64,000 nt of DNA from Massilia sp. Bi118 (GCF_918697865.1 NZ_CAKKMV010000020.1:1-64000); one strand, 5' to 3'; shown: positions 7,787-16,955, numbered from the stretch's first letter. The notes: generated from the sequence alone by a model not told the origin. Made by a program: numbers and translations.

Positions 7787-8600
7787 CGTTCCCTGCCCTG
7801 CCCGGATCGGCTGCCGAAGCGCCGGCGCCGCGCGTGACCCACCACCAGGCGGCGGCCACCATCAAGGCGAGAGCATACCAAGTCACGGCATACATCAGGT
7901 GGCTGTTGTGGAAACTGACCACCGTGAGGCCGCCCTGTGGCTGGTCCGGCGAACCGGCCGGGTTCTGGCCGGCGGCGGCGTCGATGAAGTAAGGCGCGGT
8001 GAGCGTGGCCGGCAGGCCGCGCGCGGCGGCGATCGCCGGCACGTCGCGCGCGTACCAGCGGTTCGCGGCCGGATCGTTGGTGCGCAGGAAGAAGCCCTTC
8101 GGCTCGCTGATCCGCAGCAGGCCGACCAGCTGCACGGCGCCGCCGGCGTTCGCGGCGCAGGGATAAGCCTCCGACTTGCGCGGCGCATAGCGGGTGCGTT
8201 CGCCGGGCGTGGCGGGAATGAAGCCGCGGTTGACGAGGATGACGTGGCCGTCCGTGGTGCACAGAGGCGTCAGCAGCCAATAGCCGCTGCCCCGCTCGGT
8301 GAGCGCCTGGACCGGTGTGGTGTATTCGTAGAGATAGGTGCCGGCGACCTGCACCCGGCGGTATTCGTCGGATTCGGCAGTGATGCCGGCCCAGCGCGCC
8401 ATCGGGGGCGGCGCGACGGGGGCGGCGTGCACGCGCTGTTCGACGCGCGCCATCAGGTCCAGCTTCCATTGCAGGCGCACGACCTGCCAGGTGCCCAGAC
8501 CCGCGAAGAGAACGATCAGCAGCAGCGCGAAGGCCGCCAAGATCAGGCGCGGGGCCCGCCCGGGGCCGCTCGCCGCTGCCGCTGGATCGCTTACTGCCAT
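7770..8600 (-). CDS. SURF1-family oxidase assembly protein
   Basis: 276 residues. One membrane helix near the N-terminus (RLILAAFALLLIVLFAGLG) and one near the C-terminus (TWYALALMVAAAWWW) flank a periplasmic domain, as in SURF1/Shy1. Family motifs seen: FAGLGTWQVVRLQWKLDL, YRRVQVAGTY, VNRGFIP. SURF1 helps deliver or fit haem in haem-copper oxidases. The ATG directly abuts the cyoD stop, and the 3' end overlaps regB, fixing it in the operon. The presence of a surf1 in a quinol-oxidase operon, rather than with aa3 genes, suggests a dedicated helper. Confidence 0.9.
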   Translation of the reverse strand: MAVSDPAAAASGPGRAPRLILAAFALLLIVLFAGLGTWQVVRLQWKLDLMARVEQRVHAAPVAPPPMARWAGITAESDEYRRVQVAGTYLYEYTTPVQALTERGSGYWLLTPLCTTDGHVILVNRGFIPATPGERTRYAPRKSEAYPCAANAGGAVQLVGLLRISEPKGFFLRTNDPAANRWYARDVPAIAAARGLPATLTAPYFIDAAAGQNPAGSPDQPQGGLTVVSFHNSHLMYAVTWYALALMVAAAWWWVTRGAGASAADPGRAGNDEHDD

Positions 8601-9026
8601 TTACTGCATGTCGTGCATGCCATGCACGGACGAACCCTCGTTGCTCATGCTAGGCATCATGTTGGCGTTCATGTGGTACATGACCCAGATCGAGCCGGTC
8701 ATCACGATGAACAGCAGGATGACGGTCAGCAGCAGCGCCATCATGTTCCAGCCGCCCTCGGACTTCGAGTTCATGTGCAGGAAGTAGACCATGTGGACCA
8801 CGAGCTGCACGGCGGCGAAGCCGAGGATCACGGCCTTGGTCGTGCCCGGGGCCAGCTGGTGGGTCATCACCAGCCAGAACGGGATCGCGGTCAGGATCAC
8901 CGACAGGATGAAACCGATCGAGTAATCCTTCAGGCTGCCGTGGGCTTCCATGTGGTCGTGGTGGTCCACGCCGTGGCCGTGGCCATGGTCGTCGTGGCCG
9001 TGAGCGTGGGTGTGGTGATCGCTCAT
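8601..9026 (-). CDS. cyoD: Cytochrome bo3 quinol oxidase subunit IV
   Basis: 141 residues with three membrane helices (about 35-55, 63-83, 95-115) and the family stretch LVVHMVYFLHMN. It is a small accessory subunit that helps assemble the Cu-B site. The N-terminus is exceptionally His-rich (about ten His in the first 28 residues, mixed with Asp and Gly), and the C-terminus is Met/His-rich (MHDMQ, MNANMMPSMS); both look able to bind copper, which is inference. It overlaps cyoC by four bases. Confidence 0.92.
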   Translation of the reverse strand: MSDHHTHAHGHDDHGHGHGVDHHDHMEAHGSLKDYSIGFILSVILTAIPFWLVMTHQLAPGTTKAVILGFAAVQLVVHMVYFLHMNSKSEGGWNMMALLLTVILLFIVMTGSIWVMYHMNANMMPSMSNEGSSVHGMHDMQ

Positions 9027-9658
9027 GGCAGAACTCCCATCAGGTAGACAAAGGTGAACACGCCGATCCAGACGACGTCCAGGAAGTGCCAGAACATCGA
9101 CAGGCAGGCGAGGCGGCGGTAGTTGGCGGCGGTGATGCCGTGCTTACCGAGCTGGAACATCAGCGTGACCAGCCACACGATACCGAAGGTCACGTGCAGG
9201 CCGTGGGTGCCGACCAGCGAGAAGAACGCGGTCAGGAAGCCCGAACGCCACGGACCGAAGCCTTCGTGGATCAGATGCGCGAACTCGTACAGTTCCAGGC
9301 CCAGGAAGCAGGCGCCCAGCACGCCGGTGATCGCCAGCCAGAGCTGGGTCTTGCCCAGGTTCTTCTGTTGCGCGGCCAGCATGGCGAAGCCGTAGGTGAT
9401 CGACGAGAACAGCAGGAAGCCGGTATTCACGGCCACCAGCGGCAGCTCGAAGATCTCGGCGCCCGACGGGCCGCCTGCGTAGTTGCGGCCCAATACGGCG
9501 TAGGTCGCGAACAGGCAGGCGAAGATGAGCGTGTCGCTCATCAGGTAGATCCAGAAACCGAGCAGCGTGCCGTTTTCCGGGTGATGCTCGCGCGCATAGA
9601 AGCGCGAGCTGATGTCGGCGCCGGTGGCGCTGACGGTGTTGGTATTAATGTCAGACAT
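9023..9658 (-). CDS. cyoC: Cytochrome bo3 quinol oxidase subunit III
   Basis: 211 residues and five predicted membrane helices, as usual for CyoC. Family landmarks: LGFWIYLMSDTLIFACLFATY near the start, SLVGTHGLHVTFGIVW, and FWHFLDVVWIGVFTFVYLMG at the end. It is the COX3-like core subunit without metal cofactors. The start overlaps the end of cyoB by eight bases and its stop overlaps cyoD by four, showing tight translational coupling. Confidence 0.95.
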   Translation of the reverse strand: MSDINTNTVSATGADISSRFYAREHHPENGTLLGFWIYLMSDTLIFACLFATYAVLGRNYAGGPSGAEIFELPLVAVNTGFLLFSSITYGFAMLAAQQKNLGKTQLWLAITGVLGACFLGLELYEFAHLIHEGFGPWRSGFLTAFFSLVGTHGLHVTFGIVWLVTLMFQLGKHGITAANYRRLACLSMFWHFLDVVWIGVFTFVYLMGVLP

Positions 9659-11654
9659 GGGCTTCCAGCAGTCGGGTATGGGCTTCTTCCGTACGCGTCA
9701 CTTCTTCCGCAGGGATGTAGTAATCGCGCTTGTAGTTGAACGTGTGGTAAATCGTGATGGCGACCGTTGCCACGAAGGACAGCGCCACCAGCAACCACAT
9801 GTGCCAGATGATACCGAAGCCCAGCACGAAGGTGGCCATCGGGATCACCGGGCCGGCCCAGGTGTTGGCCGGCATGTGGATCGCGACGAAGTCCTTCAGC
9901 GGACGCTTGTAGCCGGCCTTCTTCATGTCGGCCCAGGTGTCGTTGTCGAACACGACCGGGGTGAACGCGAAGTTGTAGTCAGGCGGCGGCGACGAAGTGG
10001 CCCATTCCAGGGTACGGCCGTTCCACGGATCGCCGGTGACGTCGCGCAGCTTCTTGCGGTTGATGATGGACACGGCGAACTGCATGATCATGCAGCCGAT
10101 GCCGGCGGCGATCATCAGGGTGCCCAGCAGCGACACCTGGAACAGCCAGTGGATCGACGGATCTTCGAAGTGGCTCAGGCGGCGGGTGACGCCCATGAAG
10201 CCCAGGACGTATGGCGGGGTGAAGGCGACCCAGAAACCGATCGACCACAGCCAGAACGAGTACACGCCCCACTTGCGGTCCAGCTTGAAGCCGAACATCT
10301 TCGGCCACCAGTAGTTCACGCCTGCGAACAGGCCGAACAGCACGCCGCCGATGATGACGTTGTGGAAGTGGGCGATCAGGAACAGCGAGTTGTGCAGCAC
10401 GAAGTCGGCCGGCGGGACCGCCAGCATCACGCCGGTCATGCCGCCGATGATGAAGGTGATCATGAAGGACACGGTCCACATCATCGGCAGTTCATAGCGG
10501 ATGCGGCCCTTGTACATGGTGAACAGCCAGTTGAAGATCTTGGCGCCGGTCGGGATCGAGATGATCATCGTGGTGATGCCGAAGAAGGAGTTCACGCTGG
10601 CGCCCGAACCCATCGTGAAGAAGTGGTGCAGCCACACGAGGTAGGACAGGACCATGATCACGACGGTCGCGTAGACCATCGACGAGTAGCCGAACAGGCG
10701 CTTGTTGCAGAAGGTCGCGACGACTTCCGAGTAGATGCCGAAGGCCGGCAGGATCAGGATGTACACCTCCGGGTGGCCCCAGATCCAGATCAGGTTCACG
10801 TACATCATCGCGTTGCCACCCAGTTCATTCGTGAAGAAGTGGGTGTCGAACAGGCGGTCCAGACCCAGCATCGCCAGGGTGACGGTCAGGATCGGGAAAG
10901 CCATCACGATCAGGATGTTGGTGCACAGCGCGGTCCAGGTGAAGACTGGCATCTTCATCAGGTCCATGCCCGGGGCGCGCATCTTGACGATGGTGACCAC
11001 CAGGTTGATACCCGACAGCAGCGTGCCGACACCGGCAATCTGCAATGACCAGATGTAGTAGTCCACCCCGACGTCAGGACTTGCCAGGATGCCGGACAGC
11101 GGCGGATAGGCCAGCCAGCCGGTACGGGCGAATTCGCCGACGAACAGCGAGGCCATCACGAGCAGCGCGCCCATGGTGGTCATCCAGAACGAGAAGTTGT
11201 TCAGGAAGGGGAAGGCGACGTCGCGCGCGCCGATCTGCAGCGGCACCACGTAGTTCATCAGGCCCGTCACCAGCGGCATCGCCACGAAGAAGATCATGAT
11301 CACGCCGTGGGCGGTGAAGACCTGGTCGTAGTGGTGCGGCGGCAGGAAGCCATGCGAATCGCCGAAGGAGAACGCCTGCTGGGCGCGCATCATCAGTGCG
11401 TCGGCAAAGCCGCGCAGGAACATGATCAGACCAAGGATCATGTACATGATGCCGATCTTCTTGTGGTCGATACTGGTGAACCAGTCGTTCCAGAGATAGC
11501 CCCACAGCTTGAATTTGGTGATGGCGCCGAGGACGACCAGGCCGCCCAGGATGACCATGGCAAAGGTACCGATCAGGATCGGCTCGTGATAGGGAATCGC
11601 TTCCCAGCTGAGCCGACCGAAGATCAACTTCATTAAGTCTAGTTGCTCGTGCAT
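9651..11654 (-). CDS. cyoB: Cytochrome bo3 quinol oxidase subunit I
   Basis: 667 residues, about fifteen membrane helices. All metal ligands are present: His116 (TAHGVIMIFF) and His431 for the low-spin haem, His429 for the high-spin haem, and His294, His343 and His344 for Cu-B. WGHPEVYILILP provides Glu296 and the cross-linked Tyr298, so this is a type A1 haem-copper oxidase with a D-channel Glu. It oxidises ubiquinol, reduces oxygen to water and pumps protons across the inner membrane. Second gene of the operon, two bases after cyoA. Confidence 0.97.
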   Translation of the reverse strand: MHEQLDLMKLIFGRLSWEAIPYHEPILIGTFAMVILGGLVVLGAITKFKLWGYLWNDWFTSIDHKKIGIMYMILGLIMFLRGFADALMMRAQQAFSFGDSHGFLPPHHYDQVFTAHGVIMIFFVAMPLVTGLMNYVVPLQIGARDVAFPFLNNFSFWMTTMGALLVMASLFVGEFARTGWLAYPPLSGILASPDVGVDYYIWSLQIAGVGTLLSGINLVVTIVKMRAPGMDLMKMPVFTWTALCTNILIVMAFPILTVTLAMLGLDRLFDTHFFTNELGGNAMMYVNLIWIWGHPEVYILILPAFGIYSEVVATFCNKRLFGYSSMVYATVVIMVLSYLVWLHHFFTMGSGASVNSFFGITTMIISIPTGAKIFNWLFTMYKGRIRYELPMMWTVSFMITFIIGGMTGVMLAVPPADFVLHNSLFLIAHFHNVIIGGVLFGLFAGVNYWWPKMFGFKLDRKWGVYSFWLWSIGFWVAFTPPYVLGFMGVTRRLSHFEDPSIHWLFQVSLLGTLMIAAGIGCMIMQFAVSIINRKKLRDVTGDPWNGRTLEWATSSPPPDYNFAFTPVVFDNDTWADMKKAGYKRPLKDFVAIHMPANTWAGPVIPMATFVLGFGIIWHMWLLVALSFVATVAITIYHTFNYKRDYYIPAEEVTRTEEAHTRLLEAHV

Positions 11655-11656
11655 GA

Positions 11657-12682
11657 TTACTTCTTCTTCACAGATTCATCGGGCGTGGTGCAGACCTCGC
11701 CGTTGTTGGCCTGGGCCAGGCGGGTCGCTGCCGCGTGTTGGGGCATCCGGTTCATCGCCATCTCACGCGCCTTGCGGGCGTCGTCCATCATCATCTTGTC
11801 CTGGCACACGACGCCATCGGCGACGCAGCGGTTCAGGATGCGATAGTACATATCGTCGTCGACGGAACCGTAGTGGCGGACCGGATCCTTGATGCTCGGC
11901 TTTTCCAGCACCAGGTAATTGGCGCGGTCCAGCTTGCCGGTACCGGTGCTCTTGACCGAAGCGACCCAGGCGTCGAAGTCGCCCTGGGCCACGCCGCGGT
12001 AGCCGAACTTCATGTCCGAGTAACCGGCGCCGCTGTAGTTGGACGAGATGCCGAAGGACTGCACCGGCTTGTTCTGGACCGCGTTCAGCGTGATTTCCAT
12101 GCCCGGCATCGCGTACACCATGCCTGCCAGTTCCGGCACGTAGAAGGCATTCATGACCGAAGTCGCGCTGACCTTGAAGCGGACCGGCACGTCGACCGGG
12201 ACCACCAGTTCATTGACGGTGGCGATGCCCTGCTCCGGATAGATGAACAGCCATTTCCAGTCCATCGCCACGGCCTGCACGACCAGCGGCTTGGCGGTGG
12301 CGGGAATCGGACGGCCCTCGGCGATGCGGTCGAGCGGACGGTAGGGGTCGAGCTTGTGGGTGTAGATCCAGGTCACCAGGCCGAGCACGATGACGATCAG
12401 CAGGGGCGCGCCCCAGATCACGAGTTCGAGCTTGGTCGAGTGGTCCCAGTCCGGCTCGTAGGCCGCTTCGGTATTGCTAGCGCGGTATTTACGGGCAAAG
12501 TAGATGATGAGGAACATCACCGGGACGATAATCAACAGCATCAGGATCACCGAAACGATGATCAGATGCGCCTGCTGCTTGGCTATGTCTCCGGAAGGAT
12601 TCATCACCACCGTGTTGCAGCCCGCCAGGGCCGCCAACAGGGGGGTGAGAAGCAATCCGCGACTTACGGTCTTGGGAATCAT
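11657..12682 (-). CDS. cyoA: Cytochrome bo3 quinol oxidase subunit II
   Basis: 341 residues. The signal peptide ends in the lipobox LAGC, so the mature N-terminus is a lipid-anchored Cys. Two membrane helices follow (about 38-62 and 85-108), then the cupredoxin-like domain (VVQAVAMDWKWLFIYPEQGI, SNYSGAGYSDMKF). The Cu-A ligand set of cytochrome c oxidases is absent, which fits a quinol oxidase. The C-terminus has an added MMMDDARKAREMAMNRMP segment of the kind found in CyoA. First gene of the operon; an inverted repeat lies 13-46 bases upstream. Confidence 0.95.
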   Translation of the reverse strand: MIPKTVSRGLLLTPLLAALAGCNTVVMNPSGDIAKQQAHLIIVSVILMLLIIVPVMFLIIYFARKYRASNTEAAYEPDWDHSTKLELVIWGAPLLIVIVLGLVTWIYTHKLDPYRPLDRIAEGRPIPATAKPLVVQAVAMDWKWLFIYPEQGIATVNELVVPVDVPVRFKVSATSVMNAFYVPELAGMVYAMPGMEITLNAVQNKPVQSFGISSNYSGAGYSDMKFGYRGVAQGDFDAWVASVKSTGTGKLDRANYLVLEKPSIKDPVRHYGSVDDDMYYRILNRCVADGVVCQDKMMMDDARKAREMAMNRMPQHAAATRLAQANNGEVCTTPDESVKKK

Positions 12683-12694
12683 GCTTGTGTTTTA

Positions 12695-12728
12695 CGTTAC
12701 ATGGGAAAAATAACATGCTAATGTAACG
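12695..12728. promoter_or_regulatory. Inverted repeat in the cyoA/MFS divergent promoter region
   Basis: Perfect 8-bp arms CGTTACAT (12695-12702) and ATGTAACG (12721-12728) with an 18-bp A-rich spacer that repeats part of the arm (TAACAT, 12711-12716). It lies just upstream of cyoA and about 120 bp before the divergent transporter gene. Position suggests a regulator site for the oxidase operon; the protein is unknown. Confidence 0.5.
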
Positions 12729-12844
12729 CCAACGGTGCACGTTTGGCGATTGGACGTTTTGTCCCACCCTTCGCACTTTTTTTGTTGTTGACGTTTCATC
12801 CCGAAGGGTATTGCCCAGTTGTCATTGACTATAGGAGAAGAAAT

Positions 12845-14194
12845 ATGCAGCAGAACACCACCACCACTTACGGCGACGCAGCCGCTTCTCCCATCACTGC
12901 GCCGCACAGCGGCGCGCGCAACATCAATTCCCGCGATACCGCCATTTCTCCCGGCGACATCGCCGTCGGCGTGGTCATCGGCCGCGCCTCGGAATACTTC
13001 GACTTCTTCGTCTACGCGATCGCCTCGGTGCTCGTGTTCCCGGCGGTCTTTTTCCCCTTCGCGGACCGGCTGGAAGGCACCCTGTACTCGTTTGCCATCT
13101 TCGCCCTTGCCTACATCGCAAGGCCGATCGGCACCCTGGTCTTCATGTCCATCCAGCGCCACTTCAGCCGCGAGATCAAGCTGACCATCGCCCTGTTCAT
13201 GCTGGGCACGGCCACCGTCGCCGTGTCCGCCCTGCCGACCTATTCGCGCTGGGGCGAGTGGGCCATCATCGCGCTCGCCGTACTGCGCCTGGGCCAGGGC
13301 TTCGCCCTGGGCGGCACCTGGGACGGCCTGCCTTCGCTGCTGGCACTGAACGCCCCCGAGCACAAGCGCGGATGGTACGCGATGTTGGGACAACTTGGCG
13401 CACCGGTCGGATTCATCATCGCCGCCGGCGTGTTTTCCTACCTGATGGCCGAGCTCTCGCAGGACGATTTCCTGGTCTGGGGCTGGCGTTTCCCCTTCTA
13501 TGTCGCCTTCGCCATCAACGTGGTCGCGCTGTTCGCCCGCCTGCGCCTGATCTCGACGCCGGACTACACCCACCTGCTGGACGAGCACCAGCTGGACGCC
13601 GTGCCGGTCCGTGAAGTGGCCGGCAAGCAGGGCAGCACCATCGTGCTGGGCGCCCTCGCCGCCCTGGCCAGCTACGCGCTGTTCCACCTCGTGACCGTGT
13701 TCCCGCTGTCCTGGCTGCAGCTCTACGACACCCGCTCGATGTCGGACTTCCTGGTCGTCCAGATCTGGGGCGGCGGCCTCGCGATCGTCGGCGTGCTGGC
13801 CTCCGGCCTGATCGCCGACAAGTTCGGCCGCAGGAATACCCTCGGCACCCTGGCCGCGCTGATCGCCCTGTTCTCGGGCTTCGTGCCGACCCTGATGGAC
13901 GGCGGCGTGACGGGCCAGAACACCTTCATCCTGGTCGGCTTCCTGCTGCTCGGCATGTCCTACGGCCAGGCCGCCGGCGCCGTGACCTCGAACTTCCTGC
14001 CGGAATACCGCTACACCGGCGCGGCCCTGACCTCCGACCTCGCCTGGCTGGTGGGCGCCGCCTTCGCGCCATTGGTCGCGCTGGGCCTGGCCGCCAACTA
14101 CGGCCTCGGCTACGTCAGCCTCTACCTGCTCTCGGGCGCGCTCGCCTCGCTGGCGGCGCTGAGCCTGAACCGCGCGCTGGAGATCCGAAACTGA
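12845..14194 (+). CDS. MFS transporter, metabolite:H+ symporter type
   Basis: 449 residues from an ATG preceded by AGGAGAAG. About twelve membrane helices are seen. MHS-subfamily landmarks: GRASEYFDFFVYAIASVLVF in helix 1, YIARPIGTLVF in loop 2-3, and RLGQGFALGGTWDGLPSLL around helix 4. The second half has DKFGRRNTLG, the repeat of the loop 2-3 motif. Subfamily members import organic acids, betaines or sugars with protons; no substrate can be named. A 50-residue hydrophilic N-terminus with Thr/Asn repeats precedes helix 1. It diverges from cyoA and is followed by a strong terminator. Confidence 0.88.
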   Translation: MQQNTTTTYGDAAASPITAPHSGARNINSRDTAISPGDIAVGVVIGRASEYFDFFVYAIASVLVFPAVFFPFADRLEGTLYSFAIFALAYIARPIGTLVFMSIQRHFSREIKLTIALFMLGTATVAVSALPTYSRWGEWAIIALAVLRLGQGFALGGTWDGLPSLLALNAPEHKRGWYAMLGQLGAPVGFIIAAGVFSYLMAELSQDDFLVWGWRFPFYVAFAINVVALFARLRLISTPDYTHLLDEHQLDAVPVREVAGKQGSTIVLGALAALASYALFHLVTVFPLSWLQLYDTRSMSDFLVVQIWGGGLAIVGVLASGLIADKFGRRNTLGTLAALIALFSGFVPTLMDGGVTGQNTFILVGFLLLGMSYGQAAGAVTSNFLPEYRYTGAALTSDLAWLVGAAFAPLVALGLAANYGLGYVSLYLLSGALASLAALSLNRALEIRN

Positions 14195-14222
14195 GGCTAA
14201 AGTAGGAAGCAGCAGAGCTTAC

Positions 14223-14250
14223 GCCCCGGCCGATGCCGGGGCTTTTTTTT
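14223..14250 (+). terminator. Rho-independent terminator after the MFS gene
   Basis: GCCCCGGC (14223-14230) and GCCGGGGC (14235-14242) form a perfect 8-bp stem with loop CGAT, followed by eight T (14243-14250). It begins 29 bp after the transporter stop. Confidence 0.95.
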
Positions 14251-14340
14251 GCGCGCTGCGTGTTTACGCCCCTCGCTATAATCGCCCAACCAGTGCCGGC
14301 CCAGCCCGGCATTGCCGGGTTGGCGTTCCAGGGGGCCATC

Positions 14341-15963
14341 ATGCGAAGACAGTTGACGTTCGGCCTCACGCTGATGCTGGCTCTGGCGGCGCTCGTCCTG
14401 CCGCCCTGGCTGGCCTGGCGCGAGGCCGAGCGCCAGGCCTTCGACGCCGAGACTGCCCTCACGCTGGGCTACGCGCGCGACGTGCTGCACCGGACCGACG
14501 AAACAGGCCGCCAGGCCCTGGCCGGGATCCAGGCCCTGGTCCATTCCGGGCTGCCGCCCTGCTCCAACGGCGCGCGCGAGCTGATGCGCGAAATCGACCT
14601 GACCTCGACCTACCTGCAGGCGATCGGCTATGTGCGCGACGGTGTGATGGTGTGCTCCTCGATGACCGGGGCCCCTGTGCCGCTCGGCGCGATGAGCTTC
14701 CGCACGTCCAGGGATGTCGAGTTCTATCTGGACGTGCCGATCCGCACCACCTACGGCCACCCGCTGCTCGCGATGGCGAAGGATGGCTACGCGGTCCTGA
14801 TCCACCGCGACCTTCCTCTCGACATCTGGACCGACGTACCCGACGTCTCGCTCGCCATGATGCACCTCGAGCGCCGCCGCACCAGCGTTCAGCGAGGCCA
14901 CATCGATCCCGCCTGGCTCGATCGCCTCGGCAAGGAGACCGGCGCCACCTTCAGCGACGGCCGCTACCTCGTCACCATCACACGCTCGCAGCACTTCCTG
15001 ACCGCCGCCATTGCCGCCACCCCGATTTCCCACCTGAACGCGCGCACCCGCGAGATCGCCATGCGCCTGGTGCCGGCCGGCCTGTTCGCCGGCCTGGCGG
15101 CGGCCGCCGCGGTGCTGCTGCTGGCGCGCCAGCAGCTGTCGCTGGTCTCGAGCCTGCGCGTGGGCCTGCGCCGCAACCAGTTCTTCCTCGAGTACCAGCC
15201 GCTGATCGACCTGCGCAGCGGCCATTGCGTGGGCGTCGAAGCGCTGCTGCGCTGGCGCGACGGCGCCGGCGAGCTGGTATCGCCGGACATCTTCATCCCG
15301 GTGGCGGAGTCCAGCGGCCTGATCGGCAAACTGACGGAAAGGGTAATCGAGCTGGTGTGCAACGATGCCGGCCATTTCCTGGCCAGCCATCCCGGCTTTC
15401 ATGTGGCGATCAACCTGTCGCCGGCCGACCTGCGCTCGACCGCCATCGTCGGCATGCTGGACCGCATGATGGCGCGCAGCGGCGCCCTGCCCTCCAACGT
15501 GATCGTCGAGATCACGGAGCGCGGCTTCGTCGACAAGGAAAAGGCGCGCGAAGTGATCGCCGCCCTGCACGCGCGCGGCATCGAAGTGGCGATCGACGAT
15601 TTCGGCACCGGCTATTCGAGCCTGTCCTACCTGGAGTCGCTGGATCTCGACTTCCTGAAGATCGACCGCTCCTTTATCGAATCGATCGGCACCGGGGCGC
15701 CCACCAGCCAGGTGGTCAGCCACATCATCGGCATGGCCCACAACCTGGAGCTGAGGATGATCGCCGAGGGGGTCGAGAACCACGAGCAGGCGGCCTTCCT
15801 GCGGGTGCGCGGGGTCGGCTATGCGCAGGGCTGGCTGTTCGGCCATCCGGGCCGCTTCGAGCATGCCGCCAATCTGCACCGCGCGGCGCTCGAGAGCCGG
15901 GCCCGATGCCTGCCGCAGCCGACGCATGCAGGCCCGGAGGCGGAACCGGGCCAGGGCGGTTAG
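14341..15963 (+). CDS. CSS-motif EAL-domain cyclic-di-GMP phosphodiesterase
   Basis: 540 residues from the ATG at 14341. An N-terminal membrane helix, then a periplasmic domain with the CSS motif (GVMVCSSMTG), then a second helix (LVPAGLFAGLAAAAAVLLL), then a cytoplasmic EAL domain. The catalytic set looks complete: EAL in GVEALLRW, Asn in AINLSPADL, Glu in VEITERGF, DDFGTGYSS, Lys in FLKIDRS and Glu in IAEGVEN. It should hydrolyse c-di-GMP. In this family, periplasmic cysteine oxidation controls activity, so redox regulation is likely. Its stop overlaps the convergent ZIP gene stop by four bases. Confidence 0.92.
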   Translation: MRRQLTFGLTLMLALAALVLPPWLAWREAERQAFDAETALTLGYARDVLHRTDETGRQALAGIQALVHSGLPPCSNGARELMREIDLTSTYLQAIGYVRDGVMVCSSMTGAPVPLGAMSFRTSRDVEFYLDVPIRTTYGHPLLAMAKDGYAVLIHRDLPLDIWTDVPDVSLAMMHLERRRTSVQRGHIDPAWLDRLGKETGATFSDGRYLVTITRSQHFLTAAIAATPISHLNARTREIAMRLVPAGLFAGLAAAAAVLLLARQQLSLVSSLRVGLRRNQFFLEYQPLIDLRSGHCVGVEALLRWRDGAGELVSPDIFIPVAESSGLIGKLTERVIELVCNDAGHFLASHPGFHVAINLSPADLRSTAIVGMLDRMMARSGALPSNVIVEITERGFVDKEKAREVIAALHARGIEVAIDDFGTGYSSLSYLESLDLDFLKIDRSFIESIGTGAPTSQVVSHIIGMAHNLELRMIAEGVENHEQAAFLRVRGVGYAQGWLFGHPGRFEHAANLHRAALESRARCLPQPTHAGPEAEPGQGG

Positions 15964-16877
15964 CCGAGCGCGGTATCCAGCACCGTCATCAAGATGAAGC
16001 CGAAGATCAGCGCCACGCTGGCCCAGGTCCCGTGGCCGTGCTGGTGCGATTCCGGCACCACGTCGTTGGCGATCACGAACAGCATCGCGCCCGCGGCCGC
16101 AGCAAGAGCGAACGGCAGCAGGCCGGCCGAGATGCCGATCAGGGCGACCCCGAGCACCGCCGCCACCGGCTCGATCAGGCCGGAGGCCACGCCCAGCGCG
16201 GTGGAGAGGACCCGCCCGTAGCCGACCGTGCGCAGCGCCAGCGCCACCACCAGGCCCTCCGGCACGTCCTGGATCGAGATCCCGGTAGCCAGCGAATTCG
16301 CTTTGCCGAGGTCGACGCCGGCATAGGCAACGCCGATCGCCAGCCCTTCCGGCATGTTGTGCAGGGACACGGCCCAGACGAAGAGCCAGGCGCGCTTGAA
16401 GGAGATGTTACTGAGGGAGATGTTACTGCGGGAATGGGCGCCGCCCGGCTCGTTCGGCTTGAGGATGCCGTCGGTGGTGATCAGGCGGTCCAGCGCCAGC
16501 AGCAGGCCGGCGCCCATCAGGATGCCGGCGCCGACGCTCAGGCTGGCGCCCCAGTTGCCGGCGCCGCCCGCCTTGGCGGCGGCAAGCGCCGGGATCACCA
16601 GCGAGAACGAGGTGGCGCCCAGCATCACGCCGGCGCCGAAACCGAGGAAGCAGTCGTAGGTCCGCTTCGAAAAATTTTGCGACAGCAGCACCGGGATGGT
16701 GCCGAGCGCGGTCGCGGCGGCAGCCGTCCCGCCGCCGATCAGCGCGGCGCGCAGGTTGGTCGTGCCATCCATCAGCTCGGCGAACAGTCTGGTGAGCAGC
16801 AGTACGCAGCCCAGGCCGCAGATCAGGATACCGATCGCCTTGCGCGGCGTCAGCGCGCGTATCACTTGTGTATTCAT
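15960..16877 (-). CDS. ZIP-family metal transporter, GufA-like
   Basis: 305 residues with about eight membrane helices. Metal-site motifs are AVSLHNMPEGLAIGVAYAG and SIQDVPEGLVVALAL, the two central ZIP helices; NDVVPESHQHGHG near the end adds possible ligands. The loop before the HNMPEG helix has a duplicated five-residue unit (SNISL/SNISF) from a 15-bp tandem repeat. It is divalent-metal uptake by family. It lies 78 bp downstream of the manganese catalase gene on the same strand; manganese supply to that enzyme is a reasonable but unproven link. Confidence 0.88.
   Translation of the reverse strand: MNTQVIRALTPRKAIGILICGLGCVLLLTRLFAELMDGTTNLRAALIGGGTAAAATALGTIPVLLSQNFSKRTYDCFLGFGAGVMLGATSFSLVIPALAAAKAGGAGNWGASLSVGAGILMGAGLLLALDRLITTDGILKPNEPGGAHSRSNISLSNISFKRAWLFVWAVSLHNMPEGLAIGVAYAGVDLGKANSLATGISIQDVPEGLVVALALRTVGYGRVLSTALGVASGLIEPVAAVLGVALIGISAGLLPFALAAAAGAMLFVIANDVVPESHQHGHGTWASVALIFGFILMTVLDTALG
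16402..16431. repeat. 15-bp tandem duplication inside the ZIP gene
   Basis: GGAGATGTTACTGAG followed by GGAGATGTTACTGCG. In frame, it doubles the peptide unit SNIS(L/F) in a cytoplasmic loop. One unit could be lost or gained without frameshift. Confidence 0.85.
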
Positions 16878-16955
16878 GCATGTCCTTCCAACGACAGGCG
16901 CCGCACAGCGGAATGCTGCGCGGCGCCAACGGTCACACTTCCCGCGCGGATGGGT

